The notes beneath the pieces are model-generated. The model was not told the origin of the DNA, searched no databases, and saw nothing but the letters and a program-made list of their open reading frames with translations. From Chinchilla lanigera (lineage: Eukaryota; Chordata; Mammalia; Rodentia; Chinchillidae), in assembly GCF_000276665.1 (NCBI RefSeq), contig NW_004955469.1:12394048-12458047 (forward strand): 64,000 bases of DNA. Reading direction: 5' to 3'. The position numbers were made by a program, and so were the translations under genes. Below, one piece after another: positions 11,237 through 23,250 of the stretch. Position 1 is the stretch's first letter; the number at the start of each line of letters is the position of its first letter.

Positions 11237-14185
11237 AAAATTGTGTATTAACTTTTATACATTTCTTCTGTTATTACTTAAGTTTCACATTGTTAGATCC
11301 TGTACTTCAACTAGATAGCAAACTTCTAATAGGCAGCAAGTGCTTCTATGTCTTTGGACCTGCTGTGGTAACTGTAGCTAGCATAGGACCTGTACTCTTA
11401 ATTAGAACAGTGATTTAGTGAGCACTTCGTAAAATCCTTGTCAGTACTTTTGACTTGATAGATGAACAGTTTAAGATAATTTTAAGTATGTAAGAGCAAG
11501 GACCAGCTTAGGAAGGAGTAAAGCACAGTTCCTGTACTGTCTGGACATAGCCACATCTGCACCAAGATTTTTTCTAACCATTAGACTTTCTGTTGTTATA
11601 TCTGCTTTCTCCATATTTGGAAAAAAAATTTTAATGTGCCAGTTCTTTTTCTTTCCTCTTGTTTTTAGTAATTTTATTTGTTTCCTGTAATAAACTATGA
11701 AAAGCAGTATGTTACATCAGTCATATAGAGTGCAAAGTAATATATTATGATTAGGATTCCATTATCATTTAATTAAGATTCAATTATTGAATTGGTGCCT
11801 GTGGCTTCTCCTGGTCTCTGGCTAATCCTGGAACAAATTCTTTTTCTGTGGACAAATATTAGCTTACAATAATTAGAGTATTCATCTAAGCTAAGGCTTT
11901 TCATTAAATCTCTTTCTGATTAAGATAGCTCCCCAAGTACAGACTGATGTAATTTAATATGATTTATCCACAGTGTATCCACTGTGGTAGAAATTGTTTC
12001 TAACACCAGAGGACTGAGAATATTAAGATCATCTTTATATTCACAGGTCTGTCAGGTATTTAAGCCCCTGTTGTTCAAACTGTTATACAAGCCTAGGTCT
12101 AATGTCACTCTGTTATTTCAAGAGTGTCACGAGTGCCCTAACAGACTCATGGGAAACAGTGCACTGACTCTGCAGCGTATTAAAGTGCTTCTAGCTAGGT
12201 TTGGTACATTCTTGTGTTACTTGGTTTGGTCAATCAATTTTCGTTCCCACTAGTTGGTTCAACACATTTAATGTGCCTTTTCTGTTTTACTGCAAATTCT
12301 GTGTTATTCAAAACAAGCAAATTGTAGACATACACAGTATTTTGAATTAAGAGGCTCCTTAGACATGAATATAACATGGTGAGGGGTGTGGGATTTGGGT
12401 TTTGTGGTGTGTTTTTTCAACTCTTTAGGTTTAACCATTATTGCTTGCTCACCCTTTACATCTTTCTGCTTTTCTTCTATTTTTCAGTGCTGAGCATTTA
12501 AGTCTTGGTTAACTTAACCAAGATGTTAACTCTTGGTCAGCGTCCTTTTACCTCTTTGTCATTTTACCCCCAATATTCCTCCCTTACTTTGGTAAAGTCA
12601 GATCTTACCACCTGCTGTGTTCTAGCCTTTTCCTTCTGACCTTTTTGTTCAGCTTTCTTATGTTTATTCTTGGTCCTTCTAGTCCTTCACTTCCTATCCA
12701 TTCATTATACAATGAATGAAAGTTTGCATTGCTGTCTGTGTGTGAATAGGGCTAAAGCTACATGAATTAATCATGTAAAGCCAAAGCATATATTCTAACT
12801 TGCTGCAGCCAAAAAATCCTGAAAATGTCATCCTTTTATGTGATACCATGAAAGCCTTAATACCCTTGTGAACCAAACCAAATGATTTATCCCAATTAGA
12901 AGTCAGCTGCAAGTATAGTAAATACCAGGGAGGTTTGAATGAGAGACAGACGTACGAGGGAGCAAGTACGCCTCCCATTGGAGGGTAAGAGAGCAAGCAT
13001 GCCATGGCAGAGAAAGGGAAGGTGCTGTAGTGCCCTCTACTTTCTCAGCCCCAGTTCCAGCACACCCCTTGTTTACTGTGTTCCTGATAGTTGCTAACTT
13101 TCCTTCTCCCAGCTCTCTGGTCCCCGTGGGAGCCATTCTCTGTTTTAACAGAGTGGTGTAGTAGGAACCCAAGTCAGTAAACTGAGAGAAAGCAGGTGCC
13201 CTGAGTCAGGCCTGGAAGCTGAGAGTGCACAGGCCAAGTTCAAGGAAGATTCTTCACTGGCCTGGGCATGGGCAAGGGGCTTGAAGCAGCCCCACAGCAA
13301 GGAGGGGTTACCTCAGCTGGGTCTGCAGAGGAGCATGGTTGGAGAGTCATGTGACTGGCCATGTGAACTTACAAGAGGAGGATCTGTGACCCTGGAGAAA
13401 TACTGTGGAAATTAACAAAAAGACCTTTCTGCAAAAAGACTGGGTTTAAAATGAGTGCCATATACATAAGGCAGCAGTTACTGCTCCCAGGGAAATGTCC
13501 GCACTGATGGAAATGCCAGCTTCCTGAGAGTTTTTCAAGCTAGTGGGGCTCCCATGTGTCTTATAGGTAGAGCCAAAGGAAAATAAAGGGAGAAAAAAGC
13601 ACAGTAGGGAGTGAAAAAGCTTTCTGGGAGGAGGCTAGTGGTTTTTTAAAAGACATTCTTGAGAATTAAGAAACAACTACTCCTATATTAGTACCTCAAT
13701 TAATAAAGAGACTGTTCCAGCATATTTACCGAAGTTTCTTTTGTACCAGAGAGAACTGATACAGAAAGCATGGGATTACATTCCAGAATTTCAGCTTAGA
13801 AATAGCATTATGTAAATGTGCCATAACTGGAAAGTAATCATCTGGTGGGTTGTTAGAGGGAATATATCAAACTCATTTAGCTCATGAAACCTATACACAC
13901 TGAATAGGTTCTTAGCTTCCTATGTCCTTGTGACATCCTGTAGATACCCTCATATCCTCAGTTCCTTTGACCTGCTGTTAACACCACACACATGTGATCT
14001 TGATGTCGCAGTATATCATTTGAAACTGTCCTATCAGGTTGCCTGACAGCTCCTGAGAACACTGACCTTTTAATAGTAATACAGCAGCAACAGGTAGGGA
14101 ATGGTAGAACTGCACCGTGTATAGGGCTTAACAAAGAATGTCTGATGCTTGTAGAGAGCAAAAGTACAGATTCCTGCCACCTTCC

Positions 14186-14253
14186 CTCTTGTAGTATACA
14201 GGGTTGTTTCACAGTTACTCTCTTGTAGTATACAGGGTTGTTTCACAGTTACT
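14186..14253. repeat. Exact 34-bp tandem duplication
   Basis: A unit starting CTCTTGTAGTATACAGGGTT and ending CACAGTTACT occurs twice head to tail (14186-14219 and 14220-14253) with no mismatch. Confidence 0.97.
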
Positions 14254-14479
14254 CTCCAACTGCAGTCTCTCATTAGGTACCTTCTCCTGGTACGGACTCT
14301 GTTCTTAGTCTCCTCCCAAGCAGAGCTACTCCAGACAGGGCTTCATTCAGTTTTTCCTTTTCTCCTTATTTAGTTTATTTAATAAACATAATTACTGAGC
14401 TTTGAAGAAGTGAATAAAATAGACAAAACTTTCTGCTTCTGTAATGGTTACATTTTAACAGAGGGAAAATAGACTGGAA

Positions 14480-15010
14480 AAGACCAACCAGAAAATGGGT
14501 ATGGATAGAGAAGAGTGTGACCCAGCGTTGGGGCACTCCAGTATTTAGAGATCAGAGAACCACATAGTCCATGGACAAGACTTCAGCATGGTCTTAAGAG
14601 TGTCACTGGCCTTGGTAACGTGAAGGTCATTGATGAGAATTTTGGTGGAGTAGTGAGGGTTCAAGCTTAATTGGCATGGATTCAAGAGAGAGGAATTGGA
14701 AGAGGATTGAAGACAGTTTAGACAGCTCAAGAAGTGTCTCTGTGTAAGTGAGCATAGAAGGGAGTGATAGCTGGGAGTAGATGTAGGACAGAGAGAATGA
14801 TGGGAGAAGACCCAACACATTTCTGGGCAAGACAGGAGGATTGATCAAAGGGGAGCTGCGAGGGGAGCGTCATCCAGTCAACAGGCAGTGACGAGGTAGC
14901 GTAAGTAAGTGGAGGGACTGGCCCTAAATGTGAACGTGGGCCTGTTGTCCGTATAAAGAAAAGGCAACGTATATGCACTTACATGATAGTAGGGGTGGGT
15001 AGATAAGGTG
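14480..15010. mobile_element. Old mammalian interspersed repeat, family not named
   Basis: The wording (GTGTCACTGGCCTTGGTAAC, GATGAGAATTTTGGTGGAG, GTGGAGGGACTGGCCCTAAA) resembles a widespread purine-rich ancient mammalian repeat I know from other genomes but cannot name with confidence. No open reading frame looks real. Confidence 0.4.
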
Positions 15011-15727
15011 GTAAGAGCTCATGGAAGTTTCTTATCACTTATTTTCTTGGAAAAATAGGATGAAGGATAGTGAGGGCACATTTTTAGGTTTGAGAGAAAG
15101 CAAAAACATGAAAATCCAGAAATCTAGGCAGATGAAACCCAGAAAGGACTAATAAATACAATTGATGAGTGCTTGCTACTAAGGACTTGTTTCTGTCTAA
15201 TGGTCACACTTTATTAAGAGTCCCCATTAACATGCATTTCCAGCCCTGCCACCTCAAGTAATTATACAAAATGTGTGCCTGGTCAGCTCCAGTGAGTTTC
15301 TGGCACTGGAAATCCCAGAACCCCTCAGCTGCCAGATTGGCTAGGTGAATACGTGATGCATGACGTGACAGGGAATAAAACCTCAGATGCTGGGCATCCA
15401 AGTTCAGTTTAGCTTCTTGGCTTTATGCGTCTATGGTAAAGAATTTATCTAGAAAAGGTAAATTATATGGGATAAAAATGCAAGAAGACTAAATTAGATT
15501 ACTTTCTGGTTATGTCTTAAGACTGGGTTGAACTTTTAGACTACATTTGTGCACCTCAGAGTATAATCAGCTGATCAGCTTGTATAAAGAACTAAACTAG
15601 ACCTTCCCTGGTTTGCAAATGCAGAGAAGACCAGACAGGAGGAGAGTAGCGGTGCACCAAGCTAGCCTTGTACAGAGTTCTGCCCAGGCTGGCCTCTGCA
15701 GCCACTGCTCAGAAGTCATTAGAAGCG

Positions 15728-15768
<41 letters not shown>
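15728..15768. repeat. (CA)n microsatellite
   Basis: About 20 CA units with one CATACA interruption at the left end. Confidence 0.97.
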
Positions 15769-15771
<3 letters not shown>

Positions 15772-16659
15772 GCACCATTAGTTGATGGGGAATGCTGCTG
15801 TGCTATGTGAAGGGAATGTTGTTGTGGATGGTAGGAGAGGTAGTATATTTAGCAAGGAAGTTTGCAGTAGATGATGTTAAAGTACTTCTTAAATGTGCTA
15901 GGAGTTTCTGGATCATAGTATTGATTAAAAGCAACAATGTATCTTCCTTCTTAGAACTCCTAAATCAATTAATGCCACATTGTAATATTTTCTGAGAGTC
16001 GATAGGAGATATTGCAGACTACAAGGAGGCGGGTGTGCCTTGTTTGATACACCTGAAGCCCTACTTCCACTGTGGTAATCTAATAAATCAGGGTTACTGG
16101 CTTCTAAAATACTGATCAAGACATATGGTTTCTTGTTTTTCTTATTTTTATTCCTATGGCAATTCTAATTGAATTATTTATAACTGCCTCAAAAGTAGTA
16201 TTTTGATTGAGCCTTTTTCCTTTCTAGATAGTAACAAGAAAACATGGTAATTATATGTGACTGAAACAAATTAAGATGGTCAAAATTGTAAAATGTCACG
16301 TTGAACTTAAGAGTAGCCACTTAATTAGGGAATTATGTTGTACATTAGCCAGGAAAGGAAAAAAATGATGCAAAACTGTAATACAGAGCTTGTGGATGTT
16401 TACTTAAATGAATAAGAAAAAACTGTTTCCAGTAAAATACTAATACAAAAAAATCCATTAAAAATAGTGAATATGAATAAATTTTAGATGTTTCAAAGTT
16501 TACTTTGTTTTCTAACATTTTGGTTTGAGAATCCAAGCAGTTTTTCATAAAACTATTTAGACTATTGCACATATTACAGATTTGGGTCACTATATCACTT
16601 CAAGTGTTTCTCAGGCAAATATTTGAAAAGCTTTAAAAAATGGCTTTTAGAATTTAATT

Positions 16660-18060
16660 ACTGTAAAATGTGCACATTTTAGGTGTACAAGTAGTTACGT
16701 TTTGATAGATGTTCAGAGTCACATCACTTGGCACCGTAGTCAAAATGTAGATCTCTTCTAGCAGTTCTCTCAGAGGCGCCTCTGCTGGACCACCGCCAAA
16801 CTCAGGCTTATCACTATGGCTCTATACTCTGACCTTGCAGTTAGCAGGGCTTGAGATACCATCCTCACCAAAACCCGATGCAGCCTTCTTGATTCTAGCC
16901 ATTCTAGTTTATAGAAATGTGACTTTGGTTATATTTCCCTAGTAACTAAAAGCATTAATTTAAACATCTTTTTCCTAAGTTTACTTACCTATCATATACC
17001 TTTTTTAGTGATATGTCAATTCCAGTTTTACTTATTTTTAAAACTTGGATTGTCTTATGACTAAGTTACAAGAGTTCCTTATCTGTTTTAGACGCGCCAT
17101 TTATAATACATACGGCTTATGAATGTTCTCTTAATTTGGTTTTCCCTTTCATTTCAGTAGTACTGTATTATAAAGAATTAAGGTATTTAAGTTTGATGGA
17201 AGTATGGTTTCTTCATTTTTCTTTGTGCTCATTGTCTTGTCTAAGATATTTGCTGTATAGTCCAGGTCGTAAAGATTATCTGTTTTCTTCTAGAATTTTT
17301 ATATTCTTCAGGCTTAAAGTTTAGATTTATGATCCAAACAGTTAATTTTTGTGTGTGGTGTGAAGTAAGCATCAAAATTTATTTACCATTGCATACAGAT
17401 ACTCAGTTACAAATGTCCAGTTGTTCCAGAACTGTTTGTTGAAAAGACTTTTTCTCTTTTAAACTTCCCATGCAACTTTGTTGAGTGATTTGGCCATAAA
17501 CGTGTGACTGTGTTTGTGGACTCTGTTTTGTTGCATGGATCTGTATTTCTAGCTTTTCTCCAGTACCACGTTGTCTTGACTATGGAAATTTATGAGTCCC
17601 CAACTCAGCTAGTTTCAAGGCTCCAACTTTGTTCTTTTTCAAAATTGTTTTATTGTTGTGGTTCCTTTGTAGACGTAGGTAAATTTTAGAGTCAGTTTGA
17701 TTTCTGCAAATAACCACACAGTCAGAGTTGGCATTAGCTTTGAATTTGTAGGTCTTTTGGAGGAGAAATGCTATTTATTTATTTATTTATTTAGGTACCA
17801 GGAATCGAACTCAGGACCTTGTGCTTGCCAGGCAGGCGCTTGTACCACTGAGCTACATCCCTGGCCTGAGAAATGGTATTTCTATTTAGATCTTTAATTT
17901 CTGTCAGCAGTGCTTCGTAGTTAGTACCCTTGCAAATATTTGGTTAAATTTATCACCAGGTTTTTCCCAAATTTAAAATCATAAATGGTGTTCTTTAAAA
18001 TTTCATTGATCAATTATCCATTGCTAATGCATAGAGTAAGTTGCCCTTTAAAGTTTTGTT
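16660..18060 (-). mobile_element. L1 ORF2 fragment, antisense, interrupted by an ID SINE
   Basis: Long collinear antisense match to old L1: GTTAATTTTTGTGTGTGGTG, CCAGTTGTTCCAGAACTGTT, GTTGAAAAGACTTTTTCTC, CAGTACCACGTTGTCTTGAC, TCCAACTTTGTTCTTTTTC and GTTAAATTTATCACCAGG. An ID SINE was inserted at about 17778-17867. Confidence 0.85.
17778..17867 (-). mobile_element. ID-like SINE inside the L1 fragment
   Basis: Antisense ID body: GGTACCAGGAATCGAACTCA, GCTTGCCAGGCAGGCGCTTG, CACTGAGCTACATCCCTGGC, with an (ATTT)n tail side. The target duplication GAGAAATGCTATTT (17764-17777) recurs with one mismatch at 17868-17881. Confidence 0.9.
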
Positions 18061-18071
18061 TTTCCTACAGT

Positions 18072-18123
18072 TTTATATTGTTTGTGAATAAACAATATAA
18101 AGGAAAACTTTTAGTTTTCCTTT
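18072..18123. repeat. Two adjacent perfect hairpins
   Basis: First hairpin: arms TTTATATTGTTT (18072-18083) and AAACAATATAAA (18090-18101) with a 6-base loop. Second: arms AAAGGAAAACT (18099-18109) and AGTTTTCCTTT (18113-18123) with loop TTT. They overlap by three bases at the end of the L1 fragment. Confidence 0.9.
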
Positions 18124-18413
18124 TCAATCTGTGTGAGCTTTTTGGTCTTACATTATTGCCGCAATCAGGACCTTTAGTACCACGAGCTGGTAAGAAGTAC
18201 TATCGTTGCACAAACACACAGCTTCTTGGTGTTATTTTAGATATGTGGAATTGAGAAGACCAGAAATATTACACTTAATGCTTTGGGTTAAAGCATTTAA
18301 AACATGCTTCCTTACCTAATTCCTGACTGACATCTTTGCTCTAGTGAGCTGCTAGGAATAGGATGGAGATTGAGAACCATTGTTCTGGGTCATATATTAA
18401 CCTTTTATCTTTT

Positions 18414-18561
18414 GGTTTCTTTGAGACAGTGTGTATTCACAGTGAATACACAGGTATTGAACTTACTGCATAGCTCAGGCTGGCCTCAAATTCTTGGTGA
18501 TCCTCCTGCTTCAGCCCTCCTAGTACTGGGATTACAGGCATGCACCACCACTCTTGGCACC
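18414..18561 (-). mobile_element. B1-like SINE carrying a de novo palindrome
   Basis: Antisense B1 body (TTTCTTTGAGACAG to CACCACTCTTGGCA). Bases 18430-18452, where other copies here read like TCTCGCTATGCAGTTCAG, are instead a perfect palindrome with 11-base arms (TGTGTATTCAC) around one A. Total length is unchanged. Confidence 0.85.
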
Positions 18562-19749
18562 TTTTATGCTAACACTACTTTTTAAGCACTAGGGGAAAAA
18601 ACAGTAGTAAGTATAAGTAGTAGGTGTTGAAAAGGTGGTGATACGAACCTACTGTCACCTGGCTCTCAGTCTCAGCATACCTGTCTAAGCATTCAGGCTC
18701 CGGACCACCAGACCTTTCACCTTCTCTCTGACTGCTTTTGATATCCCATGTATCAAGGTTTCTTTGTTAGATCTTTGTTAGAAACTTTGTTAGATCTTCT
18801 AGTACTAACAAAAAATATTGCATACCTATTTATTTCATAGTATGCTTTTTCCCAGTAAATAAAGGATGGGGATTGACTGAGGAAACTAGGCTGAATTAGA
18901 GGTGAGGAAATTTACCCTTTTCAGTCTACCCTGGGATCATAGCTCTGCCATTAATAATTTGGGCATACCAAATGCAGCAAGAAATCATTTTCAGTACTAA
19001 ATTTAGAAGCTACTAGGTTCTTCAGGTAAAACTGCAAGGTCAGCAGAGCTTGTCTTTACTTTCTTCCCTTTTACATTTTTTTCTTTCCAATCCCAGTCAT
19101 TTTGCCCTCTTGGTGTCCCAGTTATCTAAATCCTACCTAGCAATAATCTCTCTCCCATGATGCATAGTGAGAGTATACCTTCAATGCTCTAATCAAATCA
19201 CCCGGTGTGTGAGCACAACCTTTAACAGCTGGTTGCAATTATAATTGAGTAATCTACTCTGTCATGTGAATTTGAATGTGAAATTATTTTCAATTTAAAT
19301 AAATATTAAAATAATTTAAGTAGGCAGCATTCACTTATCACTTACTAAAGATGATTCCTTGATCCTGGCCAAGTAAGACTCTCTGGGAGTGACACTTCGG
19401 ATTTCTCATTTTCACCCTGCTCTCCAGGTGATTCCTTGCTGGCCTGGAGTTTAAGAACCATGACCTCTTCCTCAGTTAAGGAGCAAAGCTCTGCACTGGT
19501 AGTACTGTAACTACTAAAAAAGTGGCAGCTCCACATCTTTCCATAAGAACTTGCAGTTCATTCTCAGGTCGATATAGAAAATAGAACGTGTCTGCTTTCT
19601 ATGTAGTTATTGCTAATAATTAGGTGATCTTGCTCTTTATTCTCAAAATACTGTTTTATAACCCAAAACTGTAGTAAAATTTTAGAAGAAATTTCCTTCC
19701 CCCAAATCCAGACTACCAAAAAAAGTAATTCTTGATGTTCAGTATTTAA

Positions 19750-20190
19750 TGTACCCTATATTAGTCTTCTAGGCTGCCATAAAAAGCTGCCACACACTTG
19801 GATGTTAAACCAATGGAAAATTAATTTCCACATAGTTCTGGAAGGCAGAAATCTAAAATCAAGGTGCCCGCCAGTCTTGAGCCCCTCACAGGGCTCCAGG
19901 GGAGAGTTCTTCCTTGCCTTTCCAGGCAGTGGCAGCCCCTAGGATTCTTTAGCTTGTCCCACACCATTCCCTTTACCTCCATCTTCATGTGGCTATGTAG
20001 ACTATGTAGCCTTTTCTGTCTCTTCAGAAACATCCATTGGATTTAGAGCATATCCTAGTCCAGTATGACCTCATCTTAACCTCTGTCCTTTCGTCTCATC
20101 TGCAAAGACCTTATTCCAAATAAGATCATATTCTGAAGTTCTAGAGGGCATAAATTTTAGGGGGACACTATTCAACACTTGAAAAATACT
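19750..20190 (-). mobile_element. MaLR (MLT1-like) LTR, antisense
   Basis: CTTCTAGGCTGCCATAAAAA, TTTCCACATAGTTCTGGAAG, ATCTAAAATCAAGGTGCCCG and GGGGGACACTATTCAACAC are the reverse complement of the MST/MLT1 LTR pattern. Confidence 0.75.
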
Positions 20191-20354
20191 TATTTTCATT
20201 CCCAGTGTGTATAATTGAACCCAGCTTAAATTTCAGGATGAGTAGCTGTTCATCCACATGTAATAACTCTTCTTGTGTTTCTTACAGTTTAATCAGGAAA
20301 CTCAGTGTGGTAGTGACTGTTTTATGTCACTATGCACAGTGTTCATATCCCTTC

Positions 20355-20632
20355 AAAAAAAATCATGTTTATGCCTAAATCCTCAATGTGATGGTATTAG
20401 GAGCTAAGACTTTTGGAGATAATTTGCTTGTGAGAGGGAACCCCTCATGAATGAGATTAGTGCCCTTCTAAGAAAAGACATGGGGTGGGGAAAGGAGAGA
20501 TGACCATCTGCAAAGCAGACGCAGGATCTGCTGGCACCTTGATATTGGACTTTCCAGCCCAAAACTATGAGAAATAATATCCATCGGGCTACAGTAAATT
20601 ATTACAGCAGTCCAGACTGACCAAGACATATG
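20355..20632 (+). mobile_element. MaLR (MLT1-like) LTR, sense
   Basis: CAATGTGATGGTATTAGGAG, CCTCATGAATGAGATTAGTG, CCCTTCTAAGAAAAGACATG, GCTGGCACCTTGATATTGGA and CTATGAGAAATAATATCC follow the MLT1 consensus in order. Confidence 0.85.
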
Positions 20633-22859
20633 CCAGTTCAGAGGAACTTACTTCCACATGGAAGCATTTTCCACTCTACTCCTTGTCTCCTAATGAGTAT
20701 TTGCAAAGAAAAAATCTGCTTAATACTCATTATACCCGAGCAGTTCTTCAGACCTGCTCTAACCCTTTTGCTGCTCAAATGTAGCAGTTATTTAGTAAAC
20801 ATTTGGCCTAGATTATCAGCCCAGACCTCTGTTTCGTGAAGAAAAAAGTTTCCTAAAAAATAAATCATCCTTACACCTCAAACCTCTACTGGTCCATATT
20901 CTTGCTGCTTTGGGGAGAATTTGCCTTGAGAATATCATCAACGCAGAACTTTCTACCTGGTAAAGTTTGGGAAATGTTTAAAAGAGTCCTTAATCAGTCG
21001 AGTCTAAGAAATAAAAGACACAGGATAATGTTATCTAAAGTGTTCTTCATTGTATCAGCACTTGATTCTAGATTCCTTGGTGTTGAAAAAACAAATAAGC
21101 AAACAAACGTGAGTTTTCTTTCTGGAAGAACATATGGTAAAGCTACAGCTATTTAGAACCAAGACCTGGAAGTTTACAGAAAGAGCCTGCCTCTTCTATG
21201 GTACTCTGATCATTTAAAAAGGATTAGAATGCTTGGGTTGGTTTCCAGTTTTGTGTAACATTAACATCTGTCTGAAGTAAGGAAAGAAAGGGAAAAAAAA
21301 GAATGGAAGAAAAGCAAAGAGTATAACCAGTTTTGGCCAGAAGTATCAAAGTGATACATGGTATTATCAGTATATCTGCTCTTTTCTTTAAAATTTACCT
21401 TCCTGAACTACATAAAATCCTTTTTTTCTTTATTTCCCCCTTTCTTTCTTTTTTTTTTTTAAACTTCAAAAGATGCTCTACACACTGTGTGAGGACGAGG
21501 CCCGTTGTTCTTTTGCCATTTTGGCAGAATGAGAGACTTGCTGTCTTGGCGTCGAGCTGCATATAACCCGATTCGTTCTCCTCTCAGTAGAAAAGTCACC
21601 ACTGCCAGCAAATGACCTCTGCACCACAGTGGTGGTGCAGCCTTTGCACAGTGAAGAGCTGGGTATACAGGAGGCCTGTGTTTGCGAATTCTCTGGCGTT
21701 TGGAATAATCCCTGGATTGATCTGTATCCTTCACCACCACCAGCACCACTTCTCTTTGTTCTAGCGAGGCCTGTAAGCTACAAGGATAAGGAGGAAGGAA
21801 ATAGGACTGTTCCCACCGATAGGTGCAAAGGCAATGAAGTGTAGGCCTTGGAGGAATGTTTAATTTGGTCATGTGGGTAGGAAGTATGAACTGGAAACAG
21901 AGTCTTCAGAACAGGCATTGTCCTGCCCAGATATTCTCTCCACATGCCTTTCATCAGCGAGAGGGGCTTTTGGATGAATAGCCGCTGCTGTGGAATGCCT
22001 GCAGCCATGCTTGAATCAGTCTTGGTTGATCAAAAACATCTTGTTTTAATGAGATTCACAATTCTCAGTCGGGCCGAGGCCAAGTATACTGAACAGGAAT
22101 TCTGATTTCCAAGTGACTGGAAATAACATAGCTTAATACCTGGACCCTTTGAAGAGAAGGCTAGGCCTGGAGGTGTGACACAGCCTAAGCAGTTTGGCAG
22201 CTGCCATAGGTTCAGAGCAGCCTCCACTGCAGAACCCAGGGCTAGGGAAAGACAGAACCCTCCTGAGACCAGAGACGTTTTCCTTCTGCTGTCTAGCTGT
22301 CTTGTTTCTGAAGACAAGCCTTGCCCCTGTCTCACTGATGAAACCTTATCCTTAGCCAAATTTACTTTTCTTCCCAAATGAGAAATAAGTGAAGTTATGA
22401 CACTCTGTGTCACATGCAGAATCACCTAGCCAGTTAAAGGTGGTAGGGAAGTGACATTAGATTTAGATTTGGGCATATTTTTACAGTTGTAAGTCATTCC
22501 GTTATTACCATATACGGTATCTGGTTCACGGGATTGTAATGTAGACATTCTGCTGTAGTTTAGGTGGCCCCCACAAAGCAGATGGGAGGGCTCCCTTCTG
22601 GTTTGGTAAACTGAGCAATTAAGTGTTGACCTGGAGTGAGTGATAGAAGTTTATAAGCTTCAATTCCTATAAAATTACTGATAACCGTGTTAATCAGAAC
22701 ATATACATGATGTACTTAAAAGATGAAAATGTAGTATAAGATTAAAAGAAACTTGAAGAGAAAGAAATTCTGTATAAATGGAAGACTTTGACAGAATAGT
22801 GTAATATAATCTGCCTTTACAAACTATCTGGCCAATGCCTTTTGTTTTCTCTAGCCCTT

Positions 22860-22975
22860 AAGGGAAACATTATTCCCATTTGGAAAAGAGGAACCCGAGG
22901 CCCAGGGAAATTAACTTGCAGAAGGTCACTGCTGCTGGGTACAAAACCAAGTCAGTTCTTATATGCAGCTCTCAG
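22860..22975 (-). mobile_element. MIR fragment, antisense
   Basis: TTATTCCCATTTGGAAAAGA, GAACCCGAGGCCCAGGGAAA and TTAACTTGCAGAAGGTCACT match reverse-complement MIR. Confidence 0.75.
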
Positions 22976-22989
22976 AAAGTAGAATTGTG

Positions 22990-23250
22990 TGGTAGAGAAG
23001 ATTTAGATAGAATTGACTGCTGGCTTATTATGATCGTCAGCAAGTGACTTAATTTTTCTGTGGTTCAGTTTCTGTAGCTGTTAAGAATGAGATCTCAAGG
23101 GTTGGTATGATATTTAAACATAACTCTGGACCTTGATAAACTCTATAAAGGCAGAGACATTTGATTTGTTCAAAGATTTGTCTACAGCTCTGTCTGGTAT
23201 GGTTAAGTGGTAGATGCATCCCTTACTGAATGAGTAAGATATGGCTGATT
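22990..23250 (+). mobile_element. MIR fragment, sense
   Basis: AGCAAGTGACTTAATTTTTC followed by TGTGGTTCAGTTTCTGTAGC, and the far end ACTGAATGAGTAAG, follow the MIR order. It lies next to an oppositely oriented MIR. Confidence 0.55.

Noticed and set aside
16771..16784. 14-bp palindrome CAGAGGCGCCTCTG, also a weak CTCF-like match
   Set aside because: Several palindromes of this size are expected by chance in 64 kb and the CTCF match is poor (11 of 14).
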